A stretch of DNA of 64,000 nucleotides from CALARM01 sp964431735 (GTDB taxonomy: Bacteria; Vulcanimicrobiota; SpSt-956; JAKJGF01): the NCBI GenBank assembly GCA_964431735.1, contig CAYSLJ010000007.1, forward strand, positions 1 to 64,000, given 5' to 3'. Positions 1 to 8,411 of the stretch are shown here, piece after piece. The notes beneath the pieces were generated by a model. It did not search any database. It was given only the letters and a program-made list of their open reading frames with translations, and was not told where the DNA came from. Every line of letters starts with the position of its first letter. Position 1 is the stretch's first letter. The position numbers were made by a program, and so were the translations under genes.

Positions 1-2
1 CC

Positions 3-92
3 GGACAGGGACAGGTTTTAGAAATGGGTATGAACTTATCTGGAGCGGTAATTAGGGGCTGTAAAGAAATAATCTCCTCAATAAGGAGGTAA
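3..92 (+). CDS. 3' end of an unidentified gene
   Basis: A reading frame is open from the window edge for 29 codons and ends with TAA at 90-92, six bases before the GTG start of the next gene. The residues end in CKEIISSIRR and look protein-like, but no family can be recognised from so short a piece. If real, it is the upstream partner of the histidine kinase, because the kinase's ribosome site (AAGGAGGT, 83-90) lies inside its last codons. That arrangement fits a tight operon. The absence of an upstream stop in 29 codons is weak evidence by itself in AT-rich DNA. Confidence 0.4.
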   Translation, partial: GQGQVLEMGMNLSGAVIRGCKEIISSIRR

Positions 93-97
93 CTATC

Positions 98-1630
98 GTG
101 GCATTTTCAGAGGAAAAACCTGTGCCAGAAAAAATTCTGAATGAAAGCGAAGAAAAATACCGTTTCCTTTTTAATTCTATGGTAGAAGGTGTGGCCATAC
201 ATAGAATAATTTATAATGATAAAGGGGAACCGGTAAATTATGAAATTATTGATATTAATCCCGTGTATGAAGATATGTTAAAATTAAAAAGAGATGATGT
301 TATAAATAAACTTGCTACAGATGTTTACAGGACACCTACCCCTCCCTATCTGAGAGAATTCACATCTCTTGCTGAACCCGGTAAACCTTATAAATTTGAA
401 ACCTATTTTCCTCCTATGGATAAATATTTTTCCATATCTGTAGCTTTAATAGAAAAAGGACATTTTGCCACGATTTTCTCTGATATTACTGAAAATAAAA
501 AAACACAGGAAGAAATTATGGCTGCAAGACAGATGTTACAGAAGGTTATGGATTCAATTCCCCAGTTTATCTGCTGGAAAGATTGTAACTCTGTTTTTCT
601 TGGTTGTAATAAAAATTATGCCGGAATGATTGGACTTTCCAGGCCTGAAGAAATTGTGGGTAAAACCGACTGGGACTTACCATGGAAAAGAGAAGAAACG
701 GAATTTTTTCTTGAATGTGACAGGAAGGTTATGGAATCCAACAGACCTCAATATCATATTATTGAACCGGCTTTAAAAGCAGATGGAAGTCAATCCTGGC
801 TTGATACAAGCAAAGTACCCCTTCATGACGGACATGGTAATGTTACAGGTATTCTGGTAGCTTTTGAAGATATTACGGAACGCAGAAATAGGGAAGATGA
901 AATCAAAAGACTTAATACGGAACTGGAACAGAGAGTGAAAGAACGTACTGCCCAGCTTGAAGCTGCCAATAAGGAACTGGAAGCTTTTTCCTATTCTGTT
1001 TCTCATGACCTGCGAGCCCCTCTGAGAAGTATAGATGGTTTCAGTCAGGCATTGTTTGAGGATTATTATGATGTTTTAGATGAAGGTGGAAGAGATTTTA
1101 TTAAACGTATTCGTTCTTCGGTGCACCGTATGTCACAACTCGTAGAAGATCTTCTCCAACTGTCAAGAGTTAGCAGGAGCGAGATTAATTATGAAGAAAT
1201 TAATATGACCGCTCTTATTAATACAATAATAGAAGAATTTCACGAGAGAAAACCTGAGAGAAAGGTCAACTGTATTGTCAATCCCTCTCTTACTGTGAGA
1301 GCAGATAAAAATTTAATGAGAATAATTCTGGTAAATCTTCTTGAAAATGCCTGGAAATTTACTTCAAAAAAAGTCTGTTCAGAGATAGAAGCAGGTATGA
1401 TTGTAAAAGACGGTAAACATATTTATTTTGTCAGGGATAATGGTGCAGGTTTCGATATGAAATACGGCGATAAACTGTTCGCACCTTTTCAGAGAATGCA
1501 CAGTGCAGACGAATTTGAAGGAACAGGTATAGGTCTTGCCACAGTACACCGTATAATCAGACGTCATGGCGGAGAAGTATGGATAGAGAGTGTTCCCGGT
1601 ATAGGAACTATTGTATATTTTACTTTATAG
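98..1630 (+). CDS. PAS-PAS sensor histidine kinase
   Basis: A 510-residue soluble sensor kinase. The order is PAS 1 (about 18-130), PAS 2 (about 145-265), a coiled coil (about 268-300), HisKA with the motif SVSHDLRAPLRS and phospho-acceptor His303, then a HATPase with N box (NLLENAWKF), G1 box (DNGAGFD) and G2 box (GTGIG near 474). There is no membrane segment and no receiver domain, so it should sense a cytoplasmic signal and pass phosphate to a separate regulator, which is not in this window. The HisKA/HATPase part resembles kinases of the cyanobacterial-phytochrome type, but no GAF or PHY domain is present. The GTG start is chosen because AAGGAGGT sits seven bases upstream. The upstream partial gene may be co-transcribed with it. 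Confidence 0.93.
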   Translation: MAFSEEKPVPEKILNESEEKYRFLFNSMVEGVAIHRIIYNDKGEPVNYEIIDINPVYEDMLKLKRDDVINKLATDVYRTPTPPYLREFTSLAEPGKPYKFETYFPPMDKYFSISVALIEKGHFATIFSDITENKKTQEEIMAARQMLQKVMDSIPQFICWKDCNSVFLGCNKNYAGMIGLSRPEEIVGKTDWDLPWKREETEFFLECDRKVMESNRPQYHIIEPALKADGSQSWLDTSKVPLHDGHGNVTGILVAFEDITERRNREDEIKRLNTELEQRVKERTAQLEAANKELEAFSYSVSHDLRAPLRSIDGFSQALFEDYYDVLDEGGRDFIKRIRSSVHRMSQLVEDLLQLSRVSRSEINYEEINMTALINTIIEEFHERKPERKVNCIVNPSLTVRADKNLMRIILVNLLENAWKFTSKKVCSEIEAGMIVKDGKHIYFVRDNGAGFDMKYGDKLFAPFQRMHSADEFEGTGIGLATVHRIIRRHGGEVWIESVPGIGTIVYFTL

Positions 1631-1653
1631 TTTATTTCATAATTAACCTCTTA

Positions 1654-1683
1654 TTGACATTATTCTACTTCTTTTGTTACAAT
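1654..1683 (+). promoter_or_regulatory. Sigma70-type promoter for the esterase gene
   Basis: TTGACA (1654-1659) and TACAAT (1678-1683) are separated by 18 bases, about 40 bases before the start codon at 1722. This is a near-consensus match in the only gap between the kinase and the esterase. Confidence 0.7.
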
Positions 1684-1721
1684 GAGCAGATAAATTTTTT
1701 TATCGAAAGGAGCTATTATAT

Positions 1722-2426
1722 ATGTCAGATGTACTTCATAAATCTTTTTATTGTCCCAGCCTGAATAAAGAAATGAGATACTGTATTTATCTTCCTCCGA
1801 GTTACTGGAATAATAATAATGTCTATTATTCATCTCTCTATCTTCTTCCCGGATTGATGGATTATGAGAAAACATGGTGTGAAAAAGGCAGAGTTCATGA
1901 ACATATGGATAATCTCATTTACAGCGGAAGAACAGGTGAAATGATAATAATAATGCCTGATAAAGATGACGCAGCTCTTAACCCTCATGTGAAAGAAGCT
2001 TTTGCTTCCTATCTGGGAAGAGATCTTCTCGGTCATATTGAATATGAATATAGAGTTATTCCATCCAGAGGTCACAGGGGTATTGAAGGTCTTTCCCTTG
2101 GAGCAGGATGGGCAGTACGTATGGCTCTCTGGTATCCTGAAGTTTACTGTTCCGTTGGCGCTCTGAGCGGCGGCTTCGGTGAGGAAACCTATAATTTGAT
2201 ACAGGAAAAACAGGATTATCTGAGACATCTCGGCATGAGATTCAGAATAGGTGTGGGTACTGCAGAACCTGAGGTTATAGAAGGAAACAGACATTTTTCC
2301 GATTTCCTTCAAAGCCTGGGTTTCTACAGTGAATTTGCCGTAGATGAAGGCCCTCATGACTGGCCTTTATGGGTAAATCAGATTTATAATTCCCTCCAGT
2401 TCCATTATTATTCTTTTAATTCGTAA
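1722..2426 (+). CDS. Alpha/beta-hydrolase esterase (esterase D / putative esterase family)
   Basis: A 234-residue cytoplasmic hydrolase with no signal peptide. The N-terminal strand pattern (RYCIYLPPSYW, then SLYLLPGL) is typical of the esterase D/feruloyl-esterase-like family. The nucleophile elbow GLSLG places the catalytic serine at residue 125, and the catalytic histidine is His212 in GPHDWPLW. An Asp in the usual acid position is not obvious: the expected loop reads GVGTAEPE, so a glutamate may serve. It probably cleaves a small carboxylic or thioester substrate, but the substrate cannot be deduced. It has its own near-consensus promoter, an AAGGAG ribosome site and a strong terminator downstream, so it is a single-gene unit. 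Confidence 0.85.
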   Translation: MSDVLHKSFYCPSLNKEMRYCIYLPPSYWNNNNVYYSSLYLLPGLMDYEKTWCEKGRVHEHMDNLIYSGRTGEMIIIMPDKDDAALNPHVKEAFASYLGRDLLGHIEYEYRVIPSRGHRGIEGLSLGAGWAVRMALWYPEVYCSVGALSGGFGEETYNLIQEKQDYLRHLGMRFRIGVGTAEPEVIEGNRHFSDFLQSLGFYSEFAVDEGPHDWPLWVNQIYNSLQFHYYSFNS

Positions 2427-2449
2427 AATCGCGAAACAATAGGATTATT

Positions 2450-2495
2450 AAAGAAAAGGTTGAAAGGACAATTTCAGCCTTTTCTTTGTTTTTTT
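2450..2495 (+). terminator. Rho-independent terminator after the esterase
   Basis: A 16-base stem (2450-2465 with 2472-2487, one G-T pair) closes a six-base loop and is followed by seven T residues (2489-2495). Confidence 0.9.
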
Positions 2496-2572
2496 CGTGA
2501 CTTCACAATTGCGTTTAAAAATGACAGGTGATTTTACATACAAGGGAAAAAGAAATTTGTTATAGAATATTC

Positions 2573-2650
2573 AGAGTGAAAAGTGAAAGGTGAAAAGTGA
2601 ATAAAATAAGACATTACCTGCCATTCACTATTCACTACTCACTATTCACT
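2573..2650. repeat. Paired AGTGAA / TTCACT repeat (inverted)
   Basis: Three AAGTGAA-type units (2575-2602) face four TTCACTA-type units (2622-2650), so the two arms can pair. This is one of the heptamer repeat families of the window. The gap 2427-2845 otherwise holds the terminator above, one copy of a short dispersed repeat (2511-2540, containing AAATGACAGGTGATTTT), a promoter, and a degenerate end of the 130-bp inverted-repeat family (about 2780-2815). Confidence 0.7.
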
Positions 2651-2735
2651 AATTACAGATTTATATGCATTAACTATAATTTTCAGTAAAGGTGAATTTA
2701 CCTGTCGTAAAAAAACGCAATCTGACTTCACGTAT

Positions 2736-2763
2736 TTGCTCTTTATAAAAAGCATGTTATAAT
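2736..2763 (+). promoter_or_regulatory. Extended -10 promoter for the oxidoreductase
   Basis: TTGCTC (2736-2741), 16 bases, then TATAAT (2758-2763) preceded by TGT (extended -10). The start codon is at 2846, which leaves a leader of about 75 bases that contains part of an inverted-repeat element. Confidence 0.6.
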
Positions 2764-2845
2764 TATCTTGCTTCCAGTCTTAAGGGGTTCTCAGTAAATA
2801 ACTATATCGTAATCCCGTGTCATATGTCATGAAAAGGAGGTTGTT

Positions 2846-4588
2846 ATGCATAAAAAAATATTAAAAATAGATCTGGAAACAAAAAAATACGATATATCGG
2901 AAGACAGTGAACTTTATAATCACTGGATGGGAGGTACAGGGGCAGGTACAAAACTGTTAAACAGGGAATGTCCGAAGGATATAGATCCACTGGATCCGAA
3001 AAATCCTGTTATATTCAATACAGGCCCCTTAAACGGCTATTTCCCCGTAATAACAAAAACTGTTGCCATGTTCAAATCGCCTCTTACTGGAAACATAGGT
3101 GAGTCTCATGGAGGAGGACGGTTCTTTCAGGGTATGAACAGTGCAGGTTTTTCATCTATAATAATAACGGGAAAAGCAAAAAAGCCTTGCTATATATGTA
3201 TCTACAATGATAAAGTAGAATTTAAAAATGCAGGTTCCATCTGGGGGCAATCTGCTCTTGCCACTGAAAGGATTTTGAGAGAAGCAGAAGGAGGTAAAGG
3301 GAAACTCTCTGTTGCAAGAATTGGCCCGGCAGGGGAGAGGATGTCACGGTTCGCCTGTGTTACAATTGACGGTTCCCGCCATTTCGGCCGTCTCGGTATA
3401 GGTGCAGTATTTGGCAGTAAAAATCTTAAAGGGCTTGTTATTGGAGGAACAAAATCTTTACCTGTAGCGGATAAAAAAGAATATAATAAATTTTACAGCG
3501 AAATTTATACGGAGATTAAAGAATCAAAACTTATGAAAAAATATCATGACTACGGAACTTCTGTGAATGTAATACCACTGAGTAAAATAGGTGGCCTTCC
3601 TACAAGAAATTTTTCTCAGGGCTATTTTGAAGGTTCTTCACAGATTTCAGGGGAGAAATTTGCTTCTGATTATCTGATTCAGCATACAGCCTGTGCACAC
3701 TGTCCCGTAGGATGTATTCACATCGGAAAACTCCGTGAAAAATTCTCCGAACCATGCCATTATAAAACAGTGAAAGTTTCCTATGATCATGAACTTATTT
3801 ATGCCCTGGGAAGCAATTTGAGTATAAGTTATGCTCCTGATATATTAAAATTACTGGAATATATTGAAAAACAGGGATGGGATGCCATAAGTATGGGTGT
3901 AACCCTTGCGTGGGCTACAGACGCATTTCTTCATGGCATAATAAATTTAAAGCACACAGATATATCTGTAGCCTTCGGTGATACGTCTACATATATGGAA
4001 ATGATGAGAAGAATTGCTTCAGGTTACAATGAATTTTACAGGGATCTTGAGGCAGGGGCAGATTACTGTGGAAAGAAATATGGAGGCCTTGATCTTGCCA
4101 TATGTTTCGGGAAAAACGAGTCACCCGGTTATATGACAGGAGAAAATACCTATCTTGGTTTCTGTGTCGGCAACCGCCATTCCCATCTGGACAATGCTTC
4201 TTACAGCCTGGATCAGAAACTGCTTACCACTCAGATAGATGAAGTAAAACAGGTGGAAATGCTCCTCACGGAAGAAAGATGGCGTTTTATATTAAACAGC
4301 CTTGTAATATGCCTTTTTGCCAGGGAAATATATAAAAAAGACAGAATAATTAAATTGTTAAACCTTCAGGGACATACCTGGGATGAACAGAGTCTGCATG
4401 ATTTAAGTAAACGAATACATATGGAAAAAATGGCTTTTAAGATGGCAAATGGTTTTGATCCATTTTCTTTAGAACTTCCCGGTAAACTTTACAGGGTAAA
4501 ATCTGCAGGAAATTACCTGGATGAAGAGAGTTTTAAAAGGAAAAACAAACTTTTCTGGGAAATGGCAGGGATTACGGAACAGAAGTAG
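2846..4588 (+). CDS. Aldehyde ferredoxin oxidoreductase family protein (tungsten/molybdenum)
   Basis: A 580-residue cytoplasmic oxidoreductase of the AOR family, whose members oxidise aldehydes to acids with ferredoxin using a tungsto- or molybdopterin and one 4Fe-4S cluster. The N-terminal AOR domain (about 1-210) carries the pterin-binding glycine-rich segments (WMGGTGAGTKLL, GESHGGGRFF). Cluster ligands are Cys283, Cys286 and Cys290 (CAHCPVGC), with a distal Cys489 at the position of the fourth ligand. Length and ligand spacing fit the family (usually about 600 residues). An AAGGAGG site precedes the ATG. No ferredoxin or pterin-synthesis gene is adjacent, so its electron partner is encoded elsewhere. 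Which aldehyde it uses is unknown. Its presence points to an anaerobe. Confidence 0.92.
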   Translation: MHKKILKIDLETKKYDISEDSELYNHWMGGTGAGTKLLNRECPKDIDPLDPKNPVIFNTGPLNGYFPVITKTVAMFKSPLTGNIGESHGGGRFFQGMNSAGFSSIIITGKAKKPCYICIYNDKVEFKNAGSIWGQSALATERILREAEGGKGKLSVARIGPAGERMSRFACVTIDGSRHFGRLGIGAVFGSKNLKGLVIGGTKSLPVADKKEYNKFYSEIYTEIKESKLMKKYHDYGTSVNVIPLSKIGGLPTRNFSQGYFEGSSQISGEKFASDYLIQHTACAHCPVGCIHIGKLREKFSEPCHYKTVKVSYDHELIYALGSNLSISYAPDILKLLEYIEKQGWDAISMGVTLAWATDAFLHGIINLKHTDISVAFGDTSTYMEMMRRIASGYNEFYRDLEAGADYCGKKYGGLDLAICFGKNESPGYMTGENTYLGFCVGNRHSHLDNASYSLDQKLLTTQIDEVKQVEMLLTEERWRFILNSLVICLFAREIYKKDRIIKLLNLQGHTWDEQSLHDLSKRIHMEKMAFKMANGFDPFSLELPGKLYRVKSAGNYLDEESFKRKNKLFWEMAGITEQK

Positions 4589-4604
4589 GTGAAGGTTGAA
4601 TTGA

Positions 4605-4645
4605 GTTAACAATATGTTAACAATATGTTAACAATATGTTAACAT
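4605..4645. repeat. Tandem 11-bp repeat (GTTAACAATAT)
   Basis: Three full units (4605-4637) and a partial fourth (to 4645) lie just upstream of an extended -10 element. GTTAAC is itself palindromic, so the array offers evenly spaced dyads one helical turn apart. Confidence 0.85.
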
Positions 4646-4670
4646 TGTTAATAATATGGCAATATCTTTC

Positions 4671-4679
4671 TGGTATAAT
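4671..4679 (+). promoter_or_regulatory. Extended -10 (TGGTATAAT)
   Basis: TGG then TATAAT at 4674-4679, 39 bases before the ATG at 4718. No good -35 is visible at the usual spacing. The 11-bp array immediately upstream occupies the place of -35 and activator sites. Confidence 0.5.
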
Positions 4680-4717
4680 ATTAATAGATAATGAATTAAA
4701 ATAAGGTGGTGTTAAAA

Positions 4718-5200
4718 ATGCCAGAGGAATTGCTGGAGGAATTGATCCATGACATTTATGTAATACCTTTCACCGGTGTTAAAGAAGAATCTCATCAGGC
4801 TGATAATGAGATTATAAGGGGTACTGACGCAGGATTACCTTTTACCGGTATTTCCGATGTTTCAGGAAAACCGAATAAGAAAGTTGTAAAAGATTTTTCT
4901 ACTGTTAAAAAGATAAATATTGCCATCAACATAATTAATTATATATTCACTGTAATTTTATCCCTTATTACTTTGAGATTTGCTTTTTTAATCTTCGGAG
5001 TAACGGATAATATAATTTACAAAATAACCGGCCTGTTGTTATTTCCTGCCTTTCATATGCTTGGTACGGCGCCATATGTATCGCCTCCTCATGTGGAACG
5101 TGAATCACTTGTAGCTATAGCTTTATATGCCATTATGGTTTCTTTCATATCAATCGTGGCCAGTTTTGTGAAGAAAATAATAAAAAAGAAGAATGTGTGA
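4718..5200 (+). CDS. YGGT-like integral membrane protein
   Basis: A 160-residue protein with about 65 soluble residues followed by three hydrophobic segments (about 70-92, 96-118, 127-150) and a basic tail (KKIIKKKNV). The membrane part follows the YGGT family pattern (LRFAFLIFG, then IYKITGLLLFP, then a conserved Glu before LVAIALYAI). YGGT proteins are small inner-membrane proteins of unsettled function. The soluble N-terminus holds a duplicated motif, IPFTGV near 14 and LPFTGI near 40, each preceded by acidic residues. I use ATG 4718 rather than an in-frame GTG at 4706 because AAGGTGGT lies at 4703-4710. It stands alone, with its own promoter and the tandem 11-bp repeat. Confidence 0.7.
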   Translation: MPEELLEELIHDIYVIPFTGVKEESHQADNEIIRGTDAGLPFTGISDVSGKPNKKVVKDFSTVKKINIAINIINYIFTVILSLITLRFAFLIFGVTDNIIYKITGLLLFPAFHMLGTAPYVSPPHVERESLVAIALYAIMVSFISIVASFVKKIIKKKNV

Positions 5201-5208
5201 CATAAGTT

Positions 5209-5257
5209 GTAAAAAGTGAATAATAAGTAGTGGTAACTGCTCACTATTCACTTCTCA
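5209..5257. repeat. Inverted AAGTGAATA / TATTCACTT repeat between convergent genes
   Basis: The arms AAGTGAATA and TATTCACTT flank a short loop between two converging genes. The sequence belongs to the TTCACTA heptamer family and could act as a two-way stop signal, although neither side has a long T tract. Confidence 0.6.
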
Positions 5258-5262
5258 CTGAA

Positions 5263-5901
5263 CTAATATTTCCCTGAAGCTCTGAGAGTGATTTTCCTGT
5301 TATTCCATGCTTCAGTATAATCAGGGTCAATATTTAACGCTTCATTATAGCATTCCAGAGCTTCTTCGTATTCTCCCTGGTTGTGCAGTGCTACTCCTTT
5401 ATAATTCAATGCTCTCACATATCTGGGATTAATATCCAGTACGTCATTATAGCAGTCTATGGCTCCGTCATAATCCCCTTTATTATAAAGGCAGCACCCT
5501 TTTTTTATGAGTATTTCTATATCTTTCGGGTTAATATCCAGTGCTTTATTATAACAGTCTTCAGCTTCATCATATTCTCCGAGTTTTGAAAGGGATAGTC
5601 CTTTGTTGGCAAGAGCGTCTATATATTTCGGGCTTATATCCAGTGCTTTATTGTAGCAGTCAATAGCTCCTTTGTAGATAAACATGTTGTGAAGTGCTAT
5701 ACCTTTATAGTTCCATGCTTCGATAATAGCGGGATTTATGTCTAAAACCCTGTTGTAGCAGTCTATAGCTTCTTCGTATCTTCCGTTATTTGCCAGGAAA
5801 TTACCTTTTTCGAATAATTCTTCTATAGGTTCACCTTTACATAGAGATATATTAAACAGTAATGTTAAAATTGTTAAAATATATTTTATCCTGTGACTCA
5901 T
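5263..5901 (-). CDS. Exported TPR-repeat protein
   Basis: A 212-residue protein with a signal peptide (about 1-23: basic start, hydrophobic core, LCKGE region) followed by five 34-residue TPR units (about 28-205). Each has the A-x-x-C-Y-N-x-x-L-D-I-N/D-P pattern. TPRs bind peptides or partner proteins, so it is probably a periplasmic or surface scaffold. The repeats are unusually alike (AIDCYNKALDI recurs), which suggests recent expansion. GGGAGGA sits seven bases before the ATG. It is the last gene of a minus-strand group with the two genes upstream (gaps of 12 and 51 bases). No partner can be named. Confidence 0.85.
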   Translation of the reverse strand: MSHRIKYILTILTLLFNISLCKGEPIEELFEKGNFLANNGRYEEAIDCYNRVLDINPAIIEAWNYKGIALHNMFIYKGAIDCYNKALDISPKYIDALANKGLSLSKLGEYDEAEDCYNKALDINPKDIEILIKKGCCLYNKGDYDGAIDCYNDVLDINPRYVRALNYKGVALHNQGEYEEALECYNEALNIDPDYTEAWNNRKITLRASGKY

Positions 5902-5913
5902 ATAAAGTCCTCC

Positions 5914-6255
5914 CTATTCATAGATTCTTACTTCGAAGGAAAAATTTTTATCTATGAGACTCTGAACTATTGAAGCGAATGTATCTATATGTTTAGGATA
6001 TATGTTCATAGACAATCTGCTACATTTCTTTTCATGTTTCTTTATATTTTTTACCTGAAAATTCTGGTAACTTGTGAAAGAACCTTCTGCTTTATCTATG
6101 TCTTTCATAAGTTTCGAATAATTTAACAGTTCCTGGAGTGTGTGTAATTTTTCTTCAAATATAATATCAACTTTTACGGATAATTCCCTTTCAAGCCTTT
6201 CCTTTAAATATTCTGACGACTCTTTAATATCTTTTCCTGTATAAACAGCATACAT
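5914..6255 (-). CDS. Unknown 113-residue protein
   Basis: I do not recognise a family. The protein is charged and predicted soluble: helical N-terminus (DIKESSEYLKERLERELSV), a central Lys-rich stretch, and a C-terminal strand-like end (FSFEVRIYE). There is no signal peptide or metal-binding cluster. It sits between a cyclic-nucleotide-domain protein and an exported TPR protein on the same strand and is probably co-transcribed with both. The ribosome site is weak (AAAAGAAG before ATG). Confidence 0.65.
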   Translation of the reverse strand: MYAVYTGKDIKESSEYLKERLERELSVKVDIIFEEKLHTLQELLNYSKLMKDIDKAEGSFTSYQNFQVKNIKKHEKKCSRLSMNIYPKHIDTFASIVQSLIDKNFSFEVRIYE

Positions 6256-6306
6256 ATAAATTACTTCTTTTCTAAAATTAAAATTGATTGTTTCATATTT
6301 TCCATT

Positions 6307-7476
6307 CTATACTGTAAGTTTCTGTAAAATGTCTCTTAATCTGAAAGAATAAATTTTATTTAAATTGAGACTTATCTGAGGATAGCTTCTCAGCATGCCA
6401 AGGAAATCCTCTCTGTATATAGATAATAATTCAGCACTCTGAGAGATTATCCTTGCACCGGTTGCTCTGGTACCTTCGTCTACAACACCCATATCGCCGG
6501 AAATATCTCCTTCTTTAATATGAAGGACTATTACAGATTTTTCCGGGGAAGAAGCCATTATTTTATAAAGGGCGATTTCTCCTGATGCAACGATATAGAC
6601 TCTTTCTGCTTCCGTTCCTTCTCTGTATAGAATTTCATCTTCGCTGTGAGTACTTACATGAAGTAAAGGAACTATTTCTTCCATGTCTGATGATGATAGA
6701 CCTGAAAAGATAGGAATAGAGGCAAGAAGTTCAATGTCCAGTTTGTAAGTCTCTCTGTCAGGAATAAATGTTTCTTCTCTTTCTTCCGGAACAGGAATAT
6801 CGGTAAATTTTTGCTGTGCCGGTTCTTCCTGTATCTGTTGGGTCGGTTCTGTATAAATTTCTTTTCTGGCTGTCATTTCCGGTTCAGTATCACCACCGGG
6901 AGTTTCCTGTGTTTTTACCTGTCCTTCTTTTTCATAATAGGATTTTATATCTTCTATGATTTCTTTTGGTGTTTTCCCGAGAAGGTGTCTTACAAAAGCA
7001 GATTTTTCTCCTCCCGACGTTATAAGTTGAGTGGCAGAATTTAAAAAAGATTTATGTCTTTTTTCTAAATATTCCTCAAAATGTTTCAATCCTGTTTCAA
7101 ATTCTTTTACTGATTTTAAAAATAAATTTTTTACCTGAAGTTCTCTTTCCCACGACAGTCCTTTAGATTTGAAGCCAAAATTATCAAATCCTTTCCCGAA
7201 TTTATCCAGTTTTTCTTTTTCCGATTGTAAAATAAAGCGAAAATCTTCTTCTGAAATAAGGTCTAACAGGAATTCCTGACATTTTTTATTCACATATCTA
7301 TAATCCATAGCAGCCCGTGAAACAGGAACTTTATATTTTTTCCCTTCTGTTTCCTCCGTAGTTTCCTCTGAAATTTCTTCGTCTTCTTCTTTGTCCAAAG
7401 ATGATATGTTTTTTGAGAATTTTTCCAGAAATTTCCTGGGATCTCTGTGGGATTTATATTCTTTATATACACCCAT
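6307..7476 (-). CDS. Cyclic-nucleotide-binding-domain protein
   Basis: A 389-residue protein. Residues about 1-190 are charged and largely helical with no recognised domain, 190-245 are a Pro/Glu/Thr-rich linker, and about 248-380 form a Crp-type cyclic-nucleotide-binding domain (IPIFSGLSSSDMEEIVPLL, EILYREGTEAERVYIVASGEI, then GDISGDMGVVDEGTRATGA in the phosphate-binding cassette). The cassette lacks the canonical FGE-x-ALL-x-x-x-PR-x-A form: it reads GDISGDMGVVDEGTRATGA, with Arg-Ala-Thr at the end. No C-terminal helix-turn-helix follows, so it is a sensor or scaffold rather than a Crp-type transcription factor. It heads the operon with the unknown protein and the TPR protein. Confidence 0.82.
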   Translation of the reverse strand: MGVYKEYKSHRDPRKFLEKFSKNISSLDKEEDEEISEETTEETEGKKYKVPVSRAAMDYRYVNKKCQEFLLDLISEEDFRFILQSEKEKLDKFGKGFDNFGFKSKGLSWERELQVKNLFLKSVKEFETGLKHFEEYLEKRHKSFLNSATQLITSGGEKSAFVRHLLGKTPKEIIEDIKSYYEKEGQVKTQETPGGDTEPEMTARKEIYTEPTQQIQEEPAQQKFTDIPVPEEREETFIPDRETYKLDIELLASIPIFSGLSSSDMEEIVPLLHVSTHSEDEILYREGTEAERVYIVASGEIALYKIMASSPEKSVIVLHIKEGDISGDMGVVDEGTRATGARIISQSAELLSIYREDFLGMLRSYPQISLNLNKIYSFRLRDILQKLTV

Positions 7477-7603
7477 ATATTTTCTGCCTTTCAGGGATTA
7501 TAGTTTAAGGTTTATCCTTTAAGGTTTACAGGTCAGCCATAGAAAATAGTTTTTTAACCTTAAACCTTCAACTCTAAACCATATAAAAATTCCTTATAAA
7601 AAT

Positions 7604-7625
7604 AAAAAAACCTTTCGGTTTTTTT
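7604..7625. terminator. Bidirectional hairpin terminator
   Basis: A nine-base stem (A7CC at 7604-7612 with GGT7 at 7617-7625) has poly-A on one side and poly-T on the other, so it can end transcription in both directions. The rest of the gap 7477-7778 has an inverted pair of TTAAGGT-type repeats (7505-7580) and one copy of a 70-bp dispersed repeat. Confidence 0.75.
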
Positions 7626-7636
7626 ATAAATTATTT

Positions 7637-7706
7637 AGATTAACTTTCTTTAAATAAATTATCCTGAAAGATTGATTTTACGCCATTAAAAATGAAAATT
7701 TCTCTA
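7637..7706. repeat. 70-bp dispersed repeat, copy 1
   Basis: The reverse complement of this stretch matches 63712-63783 over about 70 bases with only scattered differences (shared core TTTTAATGGCGTAAAATCAA). There is no coding potential and no obvious terminal inverted repeat. Confidence 0.8.
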
Positions 7707-7778
7707 CCTTTAAATTAAACAGCTTTATTTACACTGAAGAGTGCAAACATATATTATTAAACGATATTATTAACGTAA

Positions 7779-8141
7779 TTAACCTTTAAAACAGAGACGA
7801 TATGCGCCAAATGGAAGTATCTGGACATGAATATTTGATTTTACTTCCAGATTATCTATCCTGTTGGTATATTCCATATTTTCCAGGTCAACAGGGCTGG
7901 TTCTTCTCATTTCCATCAATAATAACTGTGCTTCTACACTCAGGGTAACCCGATCTTTTAACCATACAGATTTTTCCTGTCCATGAAGTCCCTGTGCCTG
8001 TCCCTTACGTGAGATTTCTGTCATTTTTTTGCCATGAACTGTATCTACCCTTGTGCCAAGAGTAATACCCGGTTTTTTTCTTCTTGCTGATACAGCATTA
8101 ATGGCAGCCAATCCATCATCATTCTGTCTTCTCTGGGCCAT
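7779..8141 (-). CDS. Unknown small basic protein
   Basis: A 120-residue protein that I cannot assign. The N-terminal half is basic and polar (MAQRRQNDDG, SARRKKPGITLG) and looks disordered. The C-terminal half (VTLSVEAQLLLMEMRR) has one probable helix and ends in hydrophobic strands. The segment loosely recalls FlgM-like anti-sigma tails, but there is no flagellar context, so I do not claim it. A very G-rich ribosome site (GGGGGGAG) lies six bases before the ATG. It stands alone, separated by a terminator from the downstream genes. Confidence 0.6.
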   Translation of the reverse strand: MAQRRQNDDGLAAINAVSARRKKPGITLGTRVDTVHGKKMTEISRKGQAQGLHGQEKSVWLKDRVTLSVEAQLLLMEMRRTSPVDLENMEYTNRIDNLEVKSNIHVQILPFGAYRLCFKG

Positions 8142-8340
8142 ATCTCTCCCCCCTGACTTAATTTTTTCAAAATTATCTGATTTAATTATATCATATATAA
8201 TAGAAAATTTGTTAACATAGTGTTAAATTTTTGTAACATTGTTTGGAAAATTTATTATAAAGGTGATGAATTATAAATGTATCTATAGTATAATATATTC
8301 GTGATATGTAATGCCTTATGTGTGATGCGGAGGGATTAAA

Positions 8341-8393
8341 CCCGTCACTCGTCACGAGAGCATGTATTTATTATTTATGCTTGACTCAATAGC
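8341..8393 (-). mobile_element. Half copy of the 103-bp inverted-repeat element
   Basis: On the minus strand this matches the left half of the 103-bp family (TTGAG..AAGCATAAATAATAAATA, then CATGCTCTCGTGACG). The right half is missing or diverged. It lies directly upstream of the acetyltransferase start and probably forms part of its leader. Confidence 0.65.
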
Positions 8394-8411
8394 TATAAAG
8401 GATGACTATCT

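Noticed and set aside
7779..8141. FlgM-like anti-sigma factor
   Set aside because: Similarity is limited to one short helix, with no flagellar genes in the window.
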